Assembly: GCF_046630445.1 (NCBI RefSeq)
Contig: NC_092335.1
Span: 627,099,501-627,163,500, forward strand
Source of the DNA: Rutidosis leptorrhynchoides
Lineage: Eukaryota; Streptophyta; Magnoliopsida; Asterales; Asteraceae
DNA: 64,000 bases
Direction: 5' to 3'
Under the pieces are notes generated by a model, which searched no databases, was not told where the DNA came from, and worked only from the letters and a program-made list of their open reading frames with translations. Below are positions 24,830-36,435 of the stretch, piece after piece (the stretch's first letter is position 1; the number at the start of each line of letters is the position of its first letter). The position numbers and the translations under genes were made by a program.

Positions 24830-25215
24830 TTCTTGATCTTATTATATCTTGTAGATTCAAACTTTGATTTGAATCCTTCATGAACATGGAAGATTCAAGC
24901 TTTCTAGCTTTGAATCTTCATTTACTTTGTTGGATCTAAGTTTCTAGCTTATAATCTCTTTATTTTGTTAAAAAAGATCAAAACTTGTGTTTATGATCTT
25001 CATGAAACTTGAAGATCTAGCCTTTTGCTTTAAGGATCTTCAAGAACATCAAAGATCCAAGATTTTTAGCTTAGGGTTTCATTATTTTGTTTAGATCTTA
25101 GCTTTTTAGCTTATGGTCTCATTACTTTAATTATATCTTAGCTTTCTAGCTTATGGTCTCATTAATCTTGTAAAGATCCAAGCTTTCTAGCTTAGGGTTT
25201 TCTTAATACTTGAGA
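24830..25215 (+). repeat. Degenerate repeat array with AAGCTTTCTAGCTT-like units
   Basis: About eight imperfect copies of a unit near GATCTAAGCTTTCTAGCTTA followed by TGGTCTCATTA, at spacings of about 40-60 bases, downstream of the TATA box. Each unit is partly palindromic (AAGCT..AGCTT), so the transcribed leader could form serial hairpins. It belongs to the 3' LTR of element 3. Confidence 0.65.
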
Positions 25216-25927
25216 TCTAAGTTATTGTTGTAGATCTCACTTACTTGAAACCTTTTGTGATTTTTGCAATGATAAAGATCAAGTCTTCATCATCTCATAT
25301 GATTAAGATGCATAAACTTGTGTCAAAAGGACAAAGGTTGAAGCTTTATTGTGTTTATGCAATAAAGAGGCAACCTTGATGTTCAAAACTTGTAGAATGT
25401 TAGCTTTTACTCTTAGTTGTGTGTTGATGGTTGAAACTTGGTCAAAGTGATGCTAAAACATAAAAGAGTTGTACACTTGAAGCTTACACGCATCAAGGAT
25501 GAGAACCGTGATGAGCATCAAGCACCAAGAAACCCACTGGAGCACTTTTTTACTGTTTTTCGGGGTCTGATCAGACTCCTAGGACTTCTGGAAAATGGAT
25601 TTTCAGATAGTTCGTTTCGAGTAGATGACTTTTCGTTTAGGACTCGCCTAAATCCGATATACGGTTTAGGATTTATAGTCTCCCGAAAGTCACTACGCCT
25701 TTGTAATGACGTGCTGAAAATTCTGACCTACTCGCGCTTGAACCGTCGCCACGGTCAAAGGACATCGAGTTATTATCTGAAAATTGGACAGAGGTTAGAG
25801 GACCTACATACAGAGCCTTGGCCACTGACCACGCGTCTTTTTGTTTTGTATAGAGGTCGTAGAAGTTGTCCGAAGTCAGCCTTTTGTTTCGATCTCTATT
25901 CTTATTGAAAACTTACTTTAGCTTTTA

Positions 25928-25930
25928 CGA

Positions 25931-25962
<32 letters not shown>
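25928..25962. repeat. (ATG)n microsatellite
   Basis: About eleven to twelve ATG units in the 3' LTR of element 3. The 5' copy of the LTR has a shorter, interrupted form at 6847-6873. Confidence 0.9.
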
Positions 25963-26892
25963 ACTTAAGACTTAATTTATTCACTTTTAAACTTTTAGGG
26001 ACCATATACTGACTTAGTGACCTTTGACTTAGGTTGACGACCTTTCGGACCGACTTACTACTTGCTTACATTTTCGTATCGATTTTACCGCACATTCACT
26101 GTGAGTTATAGCTTCCCTTTTTACTTTAACTATTTTTGGGACTGAGAATGCATGTGCTTTTTATGTTTTTACATACTAGACACGAGTACTTAAACTTTAT
26201 ATATGTGTGGGGAGATATAACGGCACAAAGATTCCTCTTAGCACGGTAACGTTTAATCATTGGTTTTTGAACCGGTGAACGTGAATATTAGATATGGATC
26301 CATAGGGTTTGACATCCCCACTCGGGCTAGTCGCGCTAGCATTTAACGGGTGTTTAATACTTCGAGAACATACACACTCGCCAAGTGTACTTTTAGGGGG
26401 TGATATTTATATTATGTTAAGTTAGTTACCGGGTGCCCACGGATAAGCATATACTTTATCATACTGTTTCGAAACGCTGGTTGAAGCACTGAAATCTCGT
26501 TGTCTACATTACATTAAAGATTACAAACAAACTACAGCTCACCAACATTCGTGTTGACTTTTTAAGCATGTATTTCTCAGGTGCTTAGATGTTGTTGCTT
26601 CCGCTGTTAGACTTGCTGTCTTGGTATTACAGACTCGCTGTTACAGACTCGCTGTGTTAGACTCCCGCTGCATTACTTAGAGATGTCTCAATCATGGAAC
26701 TTTTATTTTGCATTCGCAACTTATGTTATTTTGAATAATGACTTTGTAACGACCTTTGTGTCACGTTATCTTTTGTAAAACGTTATCCTTTCATGAATGT
26801 AAAACTTGTTTTAAAACAACATGTAGTATTATACCGTGTAATGGACCTGTTGTTGACGATTCGTACATGATGGTTTGGTACGGGGCGTCACA

Positions 26893-27360
26893 CAACGAAT
26901 CTTGTGTGCATGCATTATTCGTTGACACAAACTTTTTCAAAATACCCCTCAAATTAAAGTCACGACATCCCAATCAGCTTGCAAACACACCTCGTTATTT
27001 TTTGGTTACAGTGAGACCTAATCGAATTATAACCATGATGTGGATTTTCAGTTTCGAGTGACATTATGTTGAATTTATATAGTTTACAAAAATGAACGAC
27101 TTAATCATGTTCATGGTGAGACATGCCAGTAGATAATAGTGGTTTATTGAACTACGTATATCTCTAGGTCCCATAAAAATTTAAGAGTTGCATTTGTAAT
27201 GCAACTGGACGCGCTACCTACAAATAGACTTCACAATTGCTAGCTGATCAACATATGTGGCTATGGAGCTCTTATGTGGATCTTGGGCTTTTGTAAATTA
27301 ATACTTTTAATAAAAAAAAACTTAGATAGTTAATTTATTAATGCGTTATATAAAAACTTC
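26893..27360. other. Spacer right of element 3
   Basis: No gene or repeat recognised. The first bases, CAACG, are the expected right target copy of element 3. A short inverted repeat CAACGAAT...ATTCGTTG occurs at 26893-26923. Confidence 0.5.
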
Positions 27361-27361
27361 A

Positions 27362-27690
27362 AGGTGTTGGTGTGTTGGTGGTGACCTGACTTTTCATAAG
27401 GAAAATAAGGGGTTCAACTCCCATGCACTACAAAATATTTTTCTTGGGGTTACCAACCCATTTCATGGCCTAAAAAGCTAGGACGTCTTGCATTCGAACT
27501 TCACGTGAGGGGGTTTTACCACACACGATGCACATATGGATTCGCCGTAGGGGTTTCCTTCCGAGGAGTGGTAGGAATGTATTGGTTCGTCCCAGAAAAT
27601 GATCGGATGGGTAGATTCCGACATCGAGTTCGGACCCCGTTAATGACTCCTAACCGTCGTTAAAAAGATGTCAACGTAAACCAAAACACA
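27362..27690 (+). repeat. Possible tRNA-derived SINE
   Basis: A B-box-like GGTTCAACTCC lies at 27412-27422 with a weaker A-box-like TGGTGGTGACCTG about 35 bases upstream. The body continues to a GTTAAAAAGATG stretch near 27670. The spacing fits an RNA polymerase III promoter of a tRNA-derived SINE. No clear tail or target duplication was seen, so the ends are approximate. Confidence 0.4.
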
Positions 27691-27699
27691 CTTTATTCT

Positions 27700-28215
27700 T
27701 TGTTAGAGAAGGAGGATCCCAATTGTCCGAACTTCCTAGTCTGACACAACCAGAGAATTGTTCTCAAGTATGAAGGGAAATTGAACAAAATTGAAGAACT
27801 CTTACCTGATTCTCCTGATGAGACAGCTAATGTTGCTCAGCTAAATACTTATCGAAAGTTGTTCGATGAGCATGAGCGGAAGGATTGAAGAGTGTAAAAG
27901 AATTAGCCGAATAATTTGTGGAAGGAAAAAGACAAATAAATTTTTATGAAAAAGTTTCCATATTTCAAGAAGGAAAACTCAGTAAAAGACGTCGGATGTT
28001 TCCATTGTGAAAAAGTTGACCATTGAAAAAGGAATTGCCATATCTACCAAATTGAGTTGAGAAAAGGCAATGTTGGTGAGATTAACAAATTAGATATATC
28101 TCATTTACAGTTATATAATTTTTCTAGTGATTCCTGAATTTTTTATATTGGTCGTGGTATTAACATCTGTAACAATATGAAGAGAATGAGACGAAGTAAT
28201 AGACTGAAACTGTTG
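27700..28215 (+). pseudogene. Ty1/copia gag-protease fossil
   Basis: The plus strand encodes KYEGKLNKIEELLPDSPDET and, further on, VGCFHCEKVDH followed by a basic stretch, a remnant CCHC knuckle. Next come IYQIELRKGNVGEI and LQLYNFSSDS. These parallel the knuckle and protease entry of element 5 (ACHHCGQIGHWRRNC, FVIELYNFPNKTWVYDTG). No LTRs were recognised around it. It is heavily broken, with many breaks, and clearly older than element 5. Confidence 0.65.
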
Positions 28216-28482
28216 ATTATGAACTTCCACTATTCCATCTATATATTCGTATAAACCTCTAAAATAATGATGTCATCATTTCAATAAATACTTCATAATT
28301 TACTATCAAAATGATGTCATTAATATTTATATATTAATTCATTAATTCTAATTAAAAAAACACCAAATAAAAAAAAATTTATTTCTAGATAAAGTCTCAT
28401 ACATTTTCGAATCACGAGTAACAAAATATCATTTTATTTAATATAAATATAAATAATAAAGGTCTTATATATTTACGAGTAA

Positions 28483-28486
<4 letters not shown>
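28216..28486. other. AT-rich spacer
   Basis: No feature recognised. Confidence 0.5.

Positions 28487-28565
<79 letters not shown>
28487..28565. repeat. (AT)n microsatellite
   Basis: About 38 AT units without interruption. Confidence 0.97.
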
Positions 28566-28569
<4 letters not shown>

Positions 28570-28742
28570 CTATCGATCTATATTATCTAATAAATTTCTA
28601 AAATGATGATGTCATAAATAAGGATTATTATAGCTTTAAAAAATTCAAAATTAACGAGAACAATTTTAAACCTTCCATGATGATTTCATTAAAATAATTA
28701 ATTATATTTAATAAAGATATTACAATATTAATTGTATAATAT

Positions 28743-28985
28743 ATGAAGCATTACAACCTTATGATAAAACACCTCATGACCAGATATACCAATATTTGAA
28801 ACATTATGTACAACGTTATGATAAAATATCATCATGACTATATGTACAATATTTGAAATATTATGTACAACTTTATGATAAAACACCTCCATTATCATAT
28901 GTACAAACGTTAAACAAATTGTACAATCTTTTACAAAACACTCCATAAACTCATGTACAAATTTTGAATTATATTGTACAATCAT
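28743..28985. repeat. Minisatellite with a unit near 57-60 bp
   Basis: About four degenerate tandem copies of a unit containing ATTATGTACAAC.TTATGATAAAACACCTC and CATATGTACAA. A minus-strand open frame of 86 codons with repeated FYHKVVHN motifs is a by-product of the repeat, not a gene. Confidence 0.75.
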
Positions 28986-29087
28986 CATATAATAATTGTA
29001 TTTTATTTTTTTAAATAAAAAGCATTCGTTATTACTAATAATTAAAAATATAAATACTCAATTTTTAAACAAATTTATTATGATTAT

Positions 29088-29126
29088 TATTATTTATTAT
29101 TATAATTATAATTATAATTATAATTA

Positions 29127-29166
<40 letters not shown>

Positions 29167-29167
29167 T
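29088..29167. repeat. (ATT)n/(TAATTA)n microsatellite
   Basis: AATTAT units passing into about 13 ATT units. Confidence 0.93.
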
Positions 29168-30604
29168 AACTATGAGTTCTCTTTACGGGATTAATTACGT
29201 TACATTTATATGCGAAATATATGTATCAATAAAAGGTTGTAGTTTAGGCTTTTATGGAGAAAAAAAAAGTATTTGTAATCAAAAATTGAAAGATGATGGT
29301 TGGAGAATAAATGTTGTTCATTTATTCTGTACATCACTATGTTTGTAAAAATAACGACAAGTTTCTTAGTCGGAATCAGTGGTTTCACGGGTCATTAAAC
29401 TAAACGAATTTAACATTTACATTCACTTAATACATACGGAGTAAAACGTATCATTAAATTGTTTCGTTTAAACAAATCCGTGAGTCCACGGGTTATGTGA
29501 CTAGTTATCATTACGCTCCTATTATGACGAGCAATATAGCATCAATTTCACTTTTGAAAAATGTTCGTTATGAACTTCCACCATTCCAATTTCAACTAGT
29601 TAGAATTTATTTAAGTGAAGAAAATTGAAAGAATGTTAGTCAGCGTAATAATTGCATTTTTATAAGATTATGCGCATATTTAAAATGTATAATTATATCA
29701 GAACAAATAATGAACTTATCAATATACAATAATTTTTCACCATCGATCATTTATTTAGTGGAGAATCCAGTCAAATTAATATTTTAATATTGAATACTAA
29801 ATATTATTGTAAATATTAAATATAAAACAAAATTAATATATGTCTAACATATTTAAATTCTTTTAAATCTTTTGAGAGATAAAAAGGGGAACGAACATAG
29901 TAGTAAGACTACTTTTAATTGTGGCTGTGATGTGAAAATGCGATGGGATATGTTTTTTTTCTCTGAGAGATGACGGTAATATGAAAAAGGTAATCAAAAA
30001 GGGAGATGATACTTCAATAATCAATTTTACTTATTCCACATCATTTCATTTTTAAAATTTTTTTTTTCAAAATATTCCTCAATAAATTATACGTAGTAAC
30101 AAAATTTTTAAAAAAAATTATGTAAGCTTATCAATAACAATATTTTAGACAATTTAAGTGGAACAAGTAAAATTCATGCTGAAAATATTAATTCCAAATC
30201 AGAAAAAGGAAAATAATGAGGAAGTGATGTATAATGTGTCAAAGTATGATAAAGTTGGTTGAAAAGTGATAAAAGTTATATAAATAATACTCGTATTATT
30301 TAAATCATGAAGCCCGTGATGGAGAAGGTGATGGCTTCCATCACGCACCAAGAAAATGATCTCATCACACCGCACTAGATGAATGATAAGGGCGTTATGG
30401 GCTCAAAAATTGTTCCATCACGCTGCGTAAGAAGAGCCTAAAATGATCAAACATTTTTAAAACTTGAAAAAAGACAACATTTTTTACGGCCAAAATATAT
30501 TAAAGTAGCAAAACGCTAGGAACATAATTACAAAGAGTATAATGAATTTTTTTAACCGGGAATTCCAATCTACTCTAGATTTCTTATATATACATGAAAA
30601 ATAA
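29168..30604. other. AT-rich spacer without recognised genes
   Basis: Only short random open frames are present. Around 29920-30430 some GTGATGG/CCATCAC words recur in both orientations (for example CCGTGATGGAGAAGG and CTTCCATCACG near 30310-30345), so a degraded inverted-repeat element is possible but I could not fix its ends. Confidence 0.4.
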
Positions 30605-30606
30605 TA

Positions 30607-30852
30607 CTCCTCCGTCTCATATTGATAGTCCATCTTTCTTTTTCGGGTTGTCCTAAATTAATAGTTCATTTCCATAAATAGATAAGAATAATTGGTTAAA
30701 GTTCTTTTATAGCCTTACTTTATTATTCAATTAAGACAAACATGTAGGTAAAAAATAAGGAGTAAAACTGAAAGTAGACAAAAAGTACACGTAACAGTCA
30801 TTTTTTTTTTAAATTGTGTATTTTTTGTCTGTAGACTATGTGACGGAGGGAG
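30607..30852. mobile_element. Stowaway-like (Tc1/mariner) MITE
   Basis: 246 bp flanked by TA on both sides (30605-30606, 30853-30854). The left end is CTCCTCCGTCTCATATTGATAG and the right end, on the other strand, is CTCCCTCCGTCACATAGTC. The internal AATAGTTCATTTCC wording also matches this common plant family. It has no coding capacity and depends on a mariner-like transposase elsewhere. Confidence 0.8.
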
Positions 30853-30854
30853 TA

Positions 30855-31147
30855 CAATCCAATCAAAAGAATAAACAAAATTAATACATGAACCAAAATA
30901 ACATTTTTTGTAGAGAGTAAATGGGTATTTTTTTTAGGTAAAGGTATTATCCCGTGAATATTATTTAAATATAATTAAAAAAATACAGATAAGACGATCA
31001 CAAGCACACTTTGCGACCTCATAAACAACCACAAACCTAGTTAGAATATACAAACAAAAAGGAGTTGCAAAACCATAAAAACAACCACATACACAATTAA
31101 ACTATAACACAACATATAAGACACATTTTTTTACAAGCAAACTTGAA
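30855..31147. other. Spacer left of element 5
   Basis: No feature recognised beyond AT-rich sequence and ACAACCACA-type words. It ends at the TTGTG target copy. Confidence 0.5.
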
Positions 31148-31152
31148 TTGTG

Positions 31153-31998
31153 TGGTGATGATTTAGGGTTTTAAGAAAACAATTTTCCAATTAATTATTA
31201 TCATGTACATACATATAATAACAATAACTTTAAGCGAAAGCGTATTAATTATATTAATAACTAAATCACCAAAAAAACGGATCCATATGATTTATACGGT
31301 TAAATAAATAAATACAACAAGAGAGTTTAAAGATTATACCTTTCTTGAAGAACCGGATTGATAGAAGAGAAACTAACAATCAAAAGTATGATTGCCGCTA
31401 GGGTAGTCCACACTACACTTCGATCAACGTCAAACGGATGTGCTAGTCCCGTCAAGTAATAATATAAATAATCACAAGGATTATATTTGAAACACACGTA
31501 GTACACATGTTTATCGAAAACAAATGGGTTGGTTCGATTAATCTGCCGTCAAAAAGTATTGAACTTTTATGGGATTTTTCGTACTACAAACCAAAGACCT
31601 TGTTTTTTTTTTGTTTCAAAAAAAACCCACAAAACTTTTGTGGGGCTGAGGGTTTTTTAATTCGCACACCCCCAAAAACAGAATAATATGGATATTTTAT
31701 ACTATATGCAAAACCAAGTCGGTGACCATGTTCAGTAGGTTTGTAAACGAAATCAAAATCTTTTTTTTTGAAAGTGTATCCAAAACATATATATAAATAA
31801 ACTTGTGGACTACGTAATAGAATTATTTGATTAATTTAATTCATTAATTAATTAAATAATTAATTATATCTATTACTTAAATAATATATATTACATATAT
31901 ATTATAATTGACGTCTAGGTGTATATGTGTGTGACCCCGAAGGCTCAAATGAATTCAGCCATATAGTTATGTGTTGTACCTTGCGCATAAATCCTACA
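31153..31998 (-). repeat. 3' LTR of element 5
   Basis: 846 bp, nearly identical to 38103-38951. The minus strand begins TGTAGGATTTATGCGC and ends CCCTAAATCATCACCA. A perfect palindrome CCCACAAAACTTTTGTGGG lies at 31626-31644, between T-rich and A-rich runs. Confidence 0.95.
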
Positions 31999-32825
31999 GA
32001 CTCCCACTTGTGCACGGCACAACACCAAGTAACTATACAAATAATGGTTAGCGTCTAGCAACACGCCATTGTCCCCAAATTCATGTGAGGGTAGTTTCTC
32101 AGAACTGCTCATAGTAAGTGTTAATGTCATTCGTCCATTTGTTTCAGATACTTTAGTTAAACTTAGGACATGGATCATCAGTCTTTCTCATTTGTTTAAC
32201 AGTTTTGTTTCTCGATTCTCAGAAGTGAATTAGATCACCAAACTAATTAAGTATCATCTCAATTACATTTGGGTGCGGCCACACAAATATCTTATTCATT
32301 CATCGAGGAGCTCATAAGTATCTAACTCCAAACAGGTTGGAGGAACAAATCCTATCTTGCATACACGTGTCTGTCACGAGCTTTACATTACACCCAATAA
32401 TGGCTTTTATAACTGCCTTATTCAGGACAGTGTTTAACCATATCAAAGTATAATGCTCCACACATCGAAACCAGCGTGCATCTCAAGTCGAAGGACATTA
32501 TGACATAACCACTTGCAAGTTTCACTATTAACACCGATCCATGTAGTGAAATCTCGAAGGTTGGGTCATTCCAATATTCATCCTATGAATACATGTGAGT
32601 TTGATAGTAACAACATTACACCATATCAAACACTCACATTTGTCTTAGTTTGATGTTACTCCCGTATCATCAATCGACAATGGAAAATTTAGAATAAGTC
32701 ATTATTCACGGATTTAAACATGCAAATATAGAACACAGTTATTATGAATAAAAACGATTATAACACATTATATCAATTCATTACATAAAAACTGCTTTCA
32801 TGTTCCAATTATCCAAACACTAAAA
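31999..32825 (-). other. 3' untranslated part of element 5
   Basis: Between RNase H and the 3' LTR. The minus strand AAGTGGGAGTC at 32001-32011 is the probable polypurine tract next to the LTR. The rest shows no domain. Confidence 0.65.
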
Positions 32826-33614
32826 TTACATAAAACTATTAGCTGGTCTAAGCCCAATGTTCCTAGAATGCTCGACATGCTTGGTACAAGACATTGGCTT
32901 TGTGAACGGGTCAGCTAGATTGTCTTCTGTTGGAACCTTTTGAATACGTACGTCACCTCTCTCTATAACTTCACGTATGTAGTGAAATTTTCGAAGGATG
33001 TGTTTGGCATCACGTAGAACTCCTGGTTCATTTGCTATTACTATAGCACCAGTATTGTCGCAATACATGTCCATGGGATTTTCAATACTGGGAACAACGC
33101 CAAGCCCAGATATGAACTTTCTGATCCAAACAGCTTCCTGAGCAGCTTCAGATGCAGCAATGTATTCTGATTCTGTTGTAGACATCGCTGTAGTGCTCTG
33201 CTTCGAGCTTCTCCAGTCGACAGTGCCTCCGTTCATAACGAAAACGTAGCCAGACTGTGATCGACTATCATCTCGATCAGTTTCGAAACTAGCATCAGTG
33301 TAACACTTTACGCTCAGTTCATCGAAACCTCCGTAAACTAAGAACATATCCTTAGTATTTCTCAAATACTTCAATATATTCTTTACAGCAGTCCAGTGAC
33401 TATCACCTGGATTCTGTTGGTATCGACTCGTCATATTGAGAGCGAAATAAACATCTGGTCTAGTGCACCTCATAGCATACATGATGGATCCAATAGCTGA
33501 AGCATATGGAACTCCAGTCATTCGCTTCACCTCTGCGGTTGTAGAGGGGGCTTGAGACTTACTCAATACCACATTTGGTTGCAGAGGAAGACTACCTCGC
33601 TTGGAAACTTCCAT
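32826..33614 (-). pseudogene. pol: RNase H and end of reverse transcriptase, element 5
   Basis: The open block has 262 codons. It reads YASAIGSIMYAMRCTRPDV and NPGDSHWTAVKNILKYLRNT, the connection region of copia pol, then the RNase H motifs KCYTDASFETDRDD, STTESEYIAASEAAQEAVW, MYCDNTGAIVIANEP, and KHILRKFHYIREVIERGDVR ending in LADPFTKPM. RNase H removes the RNA template during reverse transcription. Confidence 0.93.
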
Positions 33615-33639
33615 CTTAAATCTCTTTAAGATTTTGTCA

Positions 33640-34446
33640 ACATATGCACTTTGACTTAGACCTATTAACCGCTTAGATCTATCTCTATAGATCTTGATTC
33701 CTAGGATATACGCTGCATCTCCCCAGATCTTTCATAGAGAAGCATTTTCCAAGCCATGACTTAACGTCTTGCAGCGTTGGAATATGATTTCCCATGAGTA
33801 ATATGTCATCAACATATAAGATCAGAAAGACTTTAACGCTCCCACTAGCTCTCATGTACACACATGGTTGGTCAAGGTTTTATGAGAAACCAAACTCTTT
33901 GATTTTCTCATCAAACTTCTTGTTCCAACTCCTTGATGCTTGCTTTAATCCATAAATGAATTTCTGAATCTTGCATACTTTATTAGGATACTTAGGATTC
34001 ACAAACCCTTCAGGTTGCACCATATATACGTCCTCGCTAAGGTGACCATTCAGGAATGCGGTTTTGACATCCATTTGCTAAATCTCATAGTCATAGTACG
34101 CTGCTATAGCTATGAGTATCCTAATAGCTTTAATGTCCGCTACCGAAGAAAAGGTCTCTTCATAATCAACCCCGTAGGTTTGAGTATAACCTTTTGCTAC
34201 CAAGCGGGCCTTAAAGGTGTGTACATTTCCGTCCATGTCGGTCTTCTTCTTGAAGATCCATTTACACCCAACAGGCTTGATGTTTGGTGGGAGATCAATC
34301 AAGCGCCAAACTTGATTATCTTTCATGGACTTCATTTCTTCATTCATAGCATCTTGCCATTTATCAGATTCAGGATCTGACAATGCAGCTTTGTAATTAG
34401 CGGGTTCGCCCAGATCCCCTAATTCCAGGTCCTCTGTCGTAACCAT
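33640..34446 (-). pseudogene. pol: Reverse transcriptase region, element 5
   Basis: The region begins EDLELGDLGEPANYKAALSD, with the conserved W.DAMNEEM(K)S segment, VGCKWIFKKKTDMDGNVHTF, KARLVAKGYTQTYGVDYEET and FSSVADIKAIRILIAIAA. It continues with [18 protein letters not shown], which holds the first catalytic Asp, and [22 protein letters not shown]-type motif is encoded near 33800. All are hallmark copia reverse transcriptase motifs. Confidence 0.92.
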
Positions 34447-34509
34447 AAGGTTTAACCTTTCAGGTGGATGAGAGGTTCTACTAGATCTACGAATGAGACA
34501 TGCTTCGTC

Positions 34510-36426
34510 CTACACCTGGACATTTTCATGTTGCGGCTCAGTACGAATTTCGCTAGTGTCTTCAGAAGGTAATGTATCTTGTTCTTGAATTTCTTCAAGA
34601 TCTACAGTGCTCCCACTTGCTTCTTGTAAGAGGAGACTCTTCTCCAAAAACTCAGCATATCTAGCAATGAATACCTTGTTTTCTGCTGGATAGTAGAAGT
34701 AGTATCTCATCGTTTCCTTTGGGTATCCTACAAAGATACACTTGATAGTTCTGGACTCAAGTTTGTTTGGTGTATCAAGCTTCACGTGAGCCTCACAACC
34801 CCATACTTTCAAGTAAGACAGATTTGAGACCTTCCCATGCCATATTTCATATGGTGTCTTGTTTACCTTCTTGGTTGGAACCATGTTGAGAATGCGTGCA
34901 GCAGACTCTAGAGCATATCCCCAAAAGGATGGTGGTAGAGTTGTTAGACTCATCATTGATCGAACCATGTCAAGCAAAGTTCGATTTCTCCTTTCTGACA
35001 CCCCATTATGCTGAGGTGTGTAAGGAGGAGTAAATTGTGAGACAATCCCACGATCTCTCAGATGATCTAAAAACTCTTGACTCATATATTCGCCTCCACG
35101 GTCAGACCGTAGAACCTTAATGGTCTTTTCGAGTTGATTTTCTACTTCATTTTGAAACGCTTTGAACGTTTCAAATACTTCATGTTTATGTTTAATCAAG
35201 TAAACATAACCATATCTACTGAAATCATCAGTAAAAGTAACGAAGTAGGTAGCTCCATCTCTAGACATTGTTCTAAATGGGCCACATACATCAGTGTGAA
35301 TGAGTCCAAGTAGATCACTCGCTCTTTCAACCTGGTGGGTGAAGGGTTTCTTTGTCATTTTTCCAGATAAACAAGATTCGTATATGTCAAACGACTCATT
35401 GCCGGTTGACTCAAGAAGCCCATCGTGTTGCAGCTTTGTTATGCGTTTCTTGTTTATATGACCAAGACGACAATGCCATAGATATGTGGAATTCAAATCA
35501 TGCTTGAATTTCTTAGAGCTACAGTTAAATATAGAACTTTCGTTTGGAACAAGATTATGCATGTCAATTTTAAAAATACCATCTCTAGGAATAGCATTAA
35601 AATAAAAAATATTATCCTTAGAAACCGAAATACCATAATCTGTGAATACATGATTAAAACCATTATCCTTCAAACGAGAAACTGAAATAACACCTCTAGT
35701 AATAGAAGGTGCATAATGACAATTATCTAAAATAAGAATAAGTCCACTTGGGAGGATGAGCTCATAGCTTCCTATAGCTTCGACAGCTACACGATCGCCA
35801 TTGCCAACGTACAGATCCAAAGCCCCTTTATTCAGCTTCCGAATTTTCCTAAGTCCCTGCATATCATTACAAATATGAGTACCACAACCAGTGTCATACA
35901 CCCAAGTTTTATTAGGAAAATTATAGAGTTCTATAACGAAGATACCTGAAGTGCTAGTCGAACCAGCCTTTCCCTTCTTCAACTCTTCCAAGTAAAGCAC
36001 ACAGTTTCGTCTCCAATGACCAATTTGGCCACAATGGTGACAAGCCATGTTCTTTGCGGGATGCTCTTTCTTTGCTGGTGGTGGAATTTTCTTCTTGGGA
36101 GTGTAAGCTTGCTTACTCTTTCCTTTTCCCTTTCCACTAGCAACTTGCGGCTTTCTTTTCTGGATTTTACCTTCCTTTATAGTTAAGACTGCAGGAGTCT
36201 TCTTTGGTAGCCCATTTTCAGCTTGCTTAAGCATTGCATGTAGCTCGGGAATGGTCTTTCCCATGCTATGCATATTGTAATTTATTACAAAACCATCATA
36301 GTCCTTGGATAGTGAAGTAAGTATCAAGTGCACTCCAAGAACTGGTGGCATAGCATAACCTATGCGCTCCAATTGATCCAGATAGCCTTTCATCTTCAAG
36401 ACATATTGGCTAACCGGCTGCCCCAA
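34510..36426 (-). pseudogene. gag C-terminus, protease and integrase, element 5
   Basis: The open block has 638 codons. Residues 1-75 are the second half of the UBN2-type gag. A Lys/Pro-rich basic linker leads to the knuckle CHHCGQIGHWRRNC near residue 133. The protease has WVYDTGCGTHICND near residue 175. Integrase follows: HCRLGHINKKRITKL (zinc region), LLGLIHTDVCGPFRTMSRDG with the first Asp, VLRSDRGGEYMSQEF with the second Asp, and PYTPQHNGVSERRNRTL with the Glu. The tail has FWGYALESAARILNMVP and PYEIWHGKVSNLSYLKVWGC. Gag packages RNA, protease matures the polyprotein and integrase inserts cDNA. Confidence 0.95.
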
Positions 36427-36435
36427 CTCATGTTT

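Larger units (their letters stand above)
6574..26892 (+). mobile_element. Element 3: old plus-strand Ty3/gypsy element, host of two later insertions
   Basis: Order of parts: end of the 5' LTR (6574-7802), primer binding site, decayed interior (7817-12930), polypurine tract, start of the 3' LTR (12944-13536), [element 4], rest of the 3' LTR (24586-26892). Both LTR copies end GGGGCGTCACA. The 5' LTR start is missing from the window because element 2 lies at its left edge. Interior remnants of protease and integrase place it in Ty3/gypsy. It is heavily broken, with many breaks, and cannot be autonomous. LTR divergence by eye is roughly 4-6 per 100 bases, suggesting around 2 million years if a rate near 1.3e-8 per site per year applies. 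Confidence 0.85.
24586..26892 (+). repeat. 3' LTR of element 3, second part
   Basis: It resumes with the CCCTT target copy of element 4 and ends TACGGGGCGTCACA at 26892. It includes a TATA box, CT-rich leader, repeated AAGCTTTCTAGCTT-like words, an ATG microsatellite and the conserved U5 box (26538-26607). Bases 25658-26892 pair with the 5' LTR portion at 6574-7802. Confidence 0.9.

Noticed and set aside
25438-25908. Plus-strand frame of 156 codons
   Set aside because: It lies in the LTR of element 3; a shorter related frame (6507-6689) starts in the LTR of element 2 and runs into the 5' LTR copy. No domain recognised.
28487-29167. CRISPR-like regular array
   Set aside because: The repeats are microsatellites and a degenerate minisatellite with no unique spacers.
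29206-29388. Short minus-strand frame near AT arrays
   Set aside because: AT-rich random frame without domain or promoter-like context.
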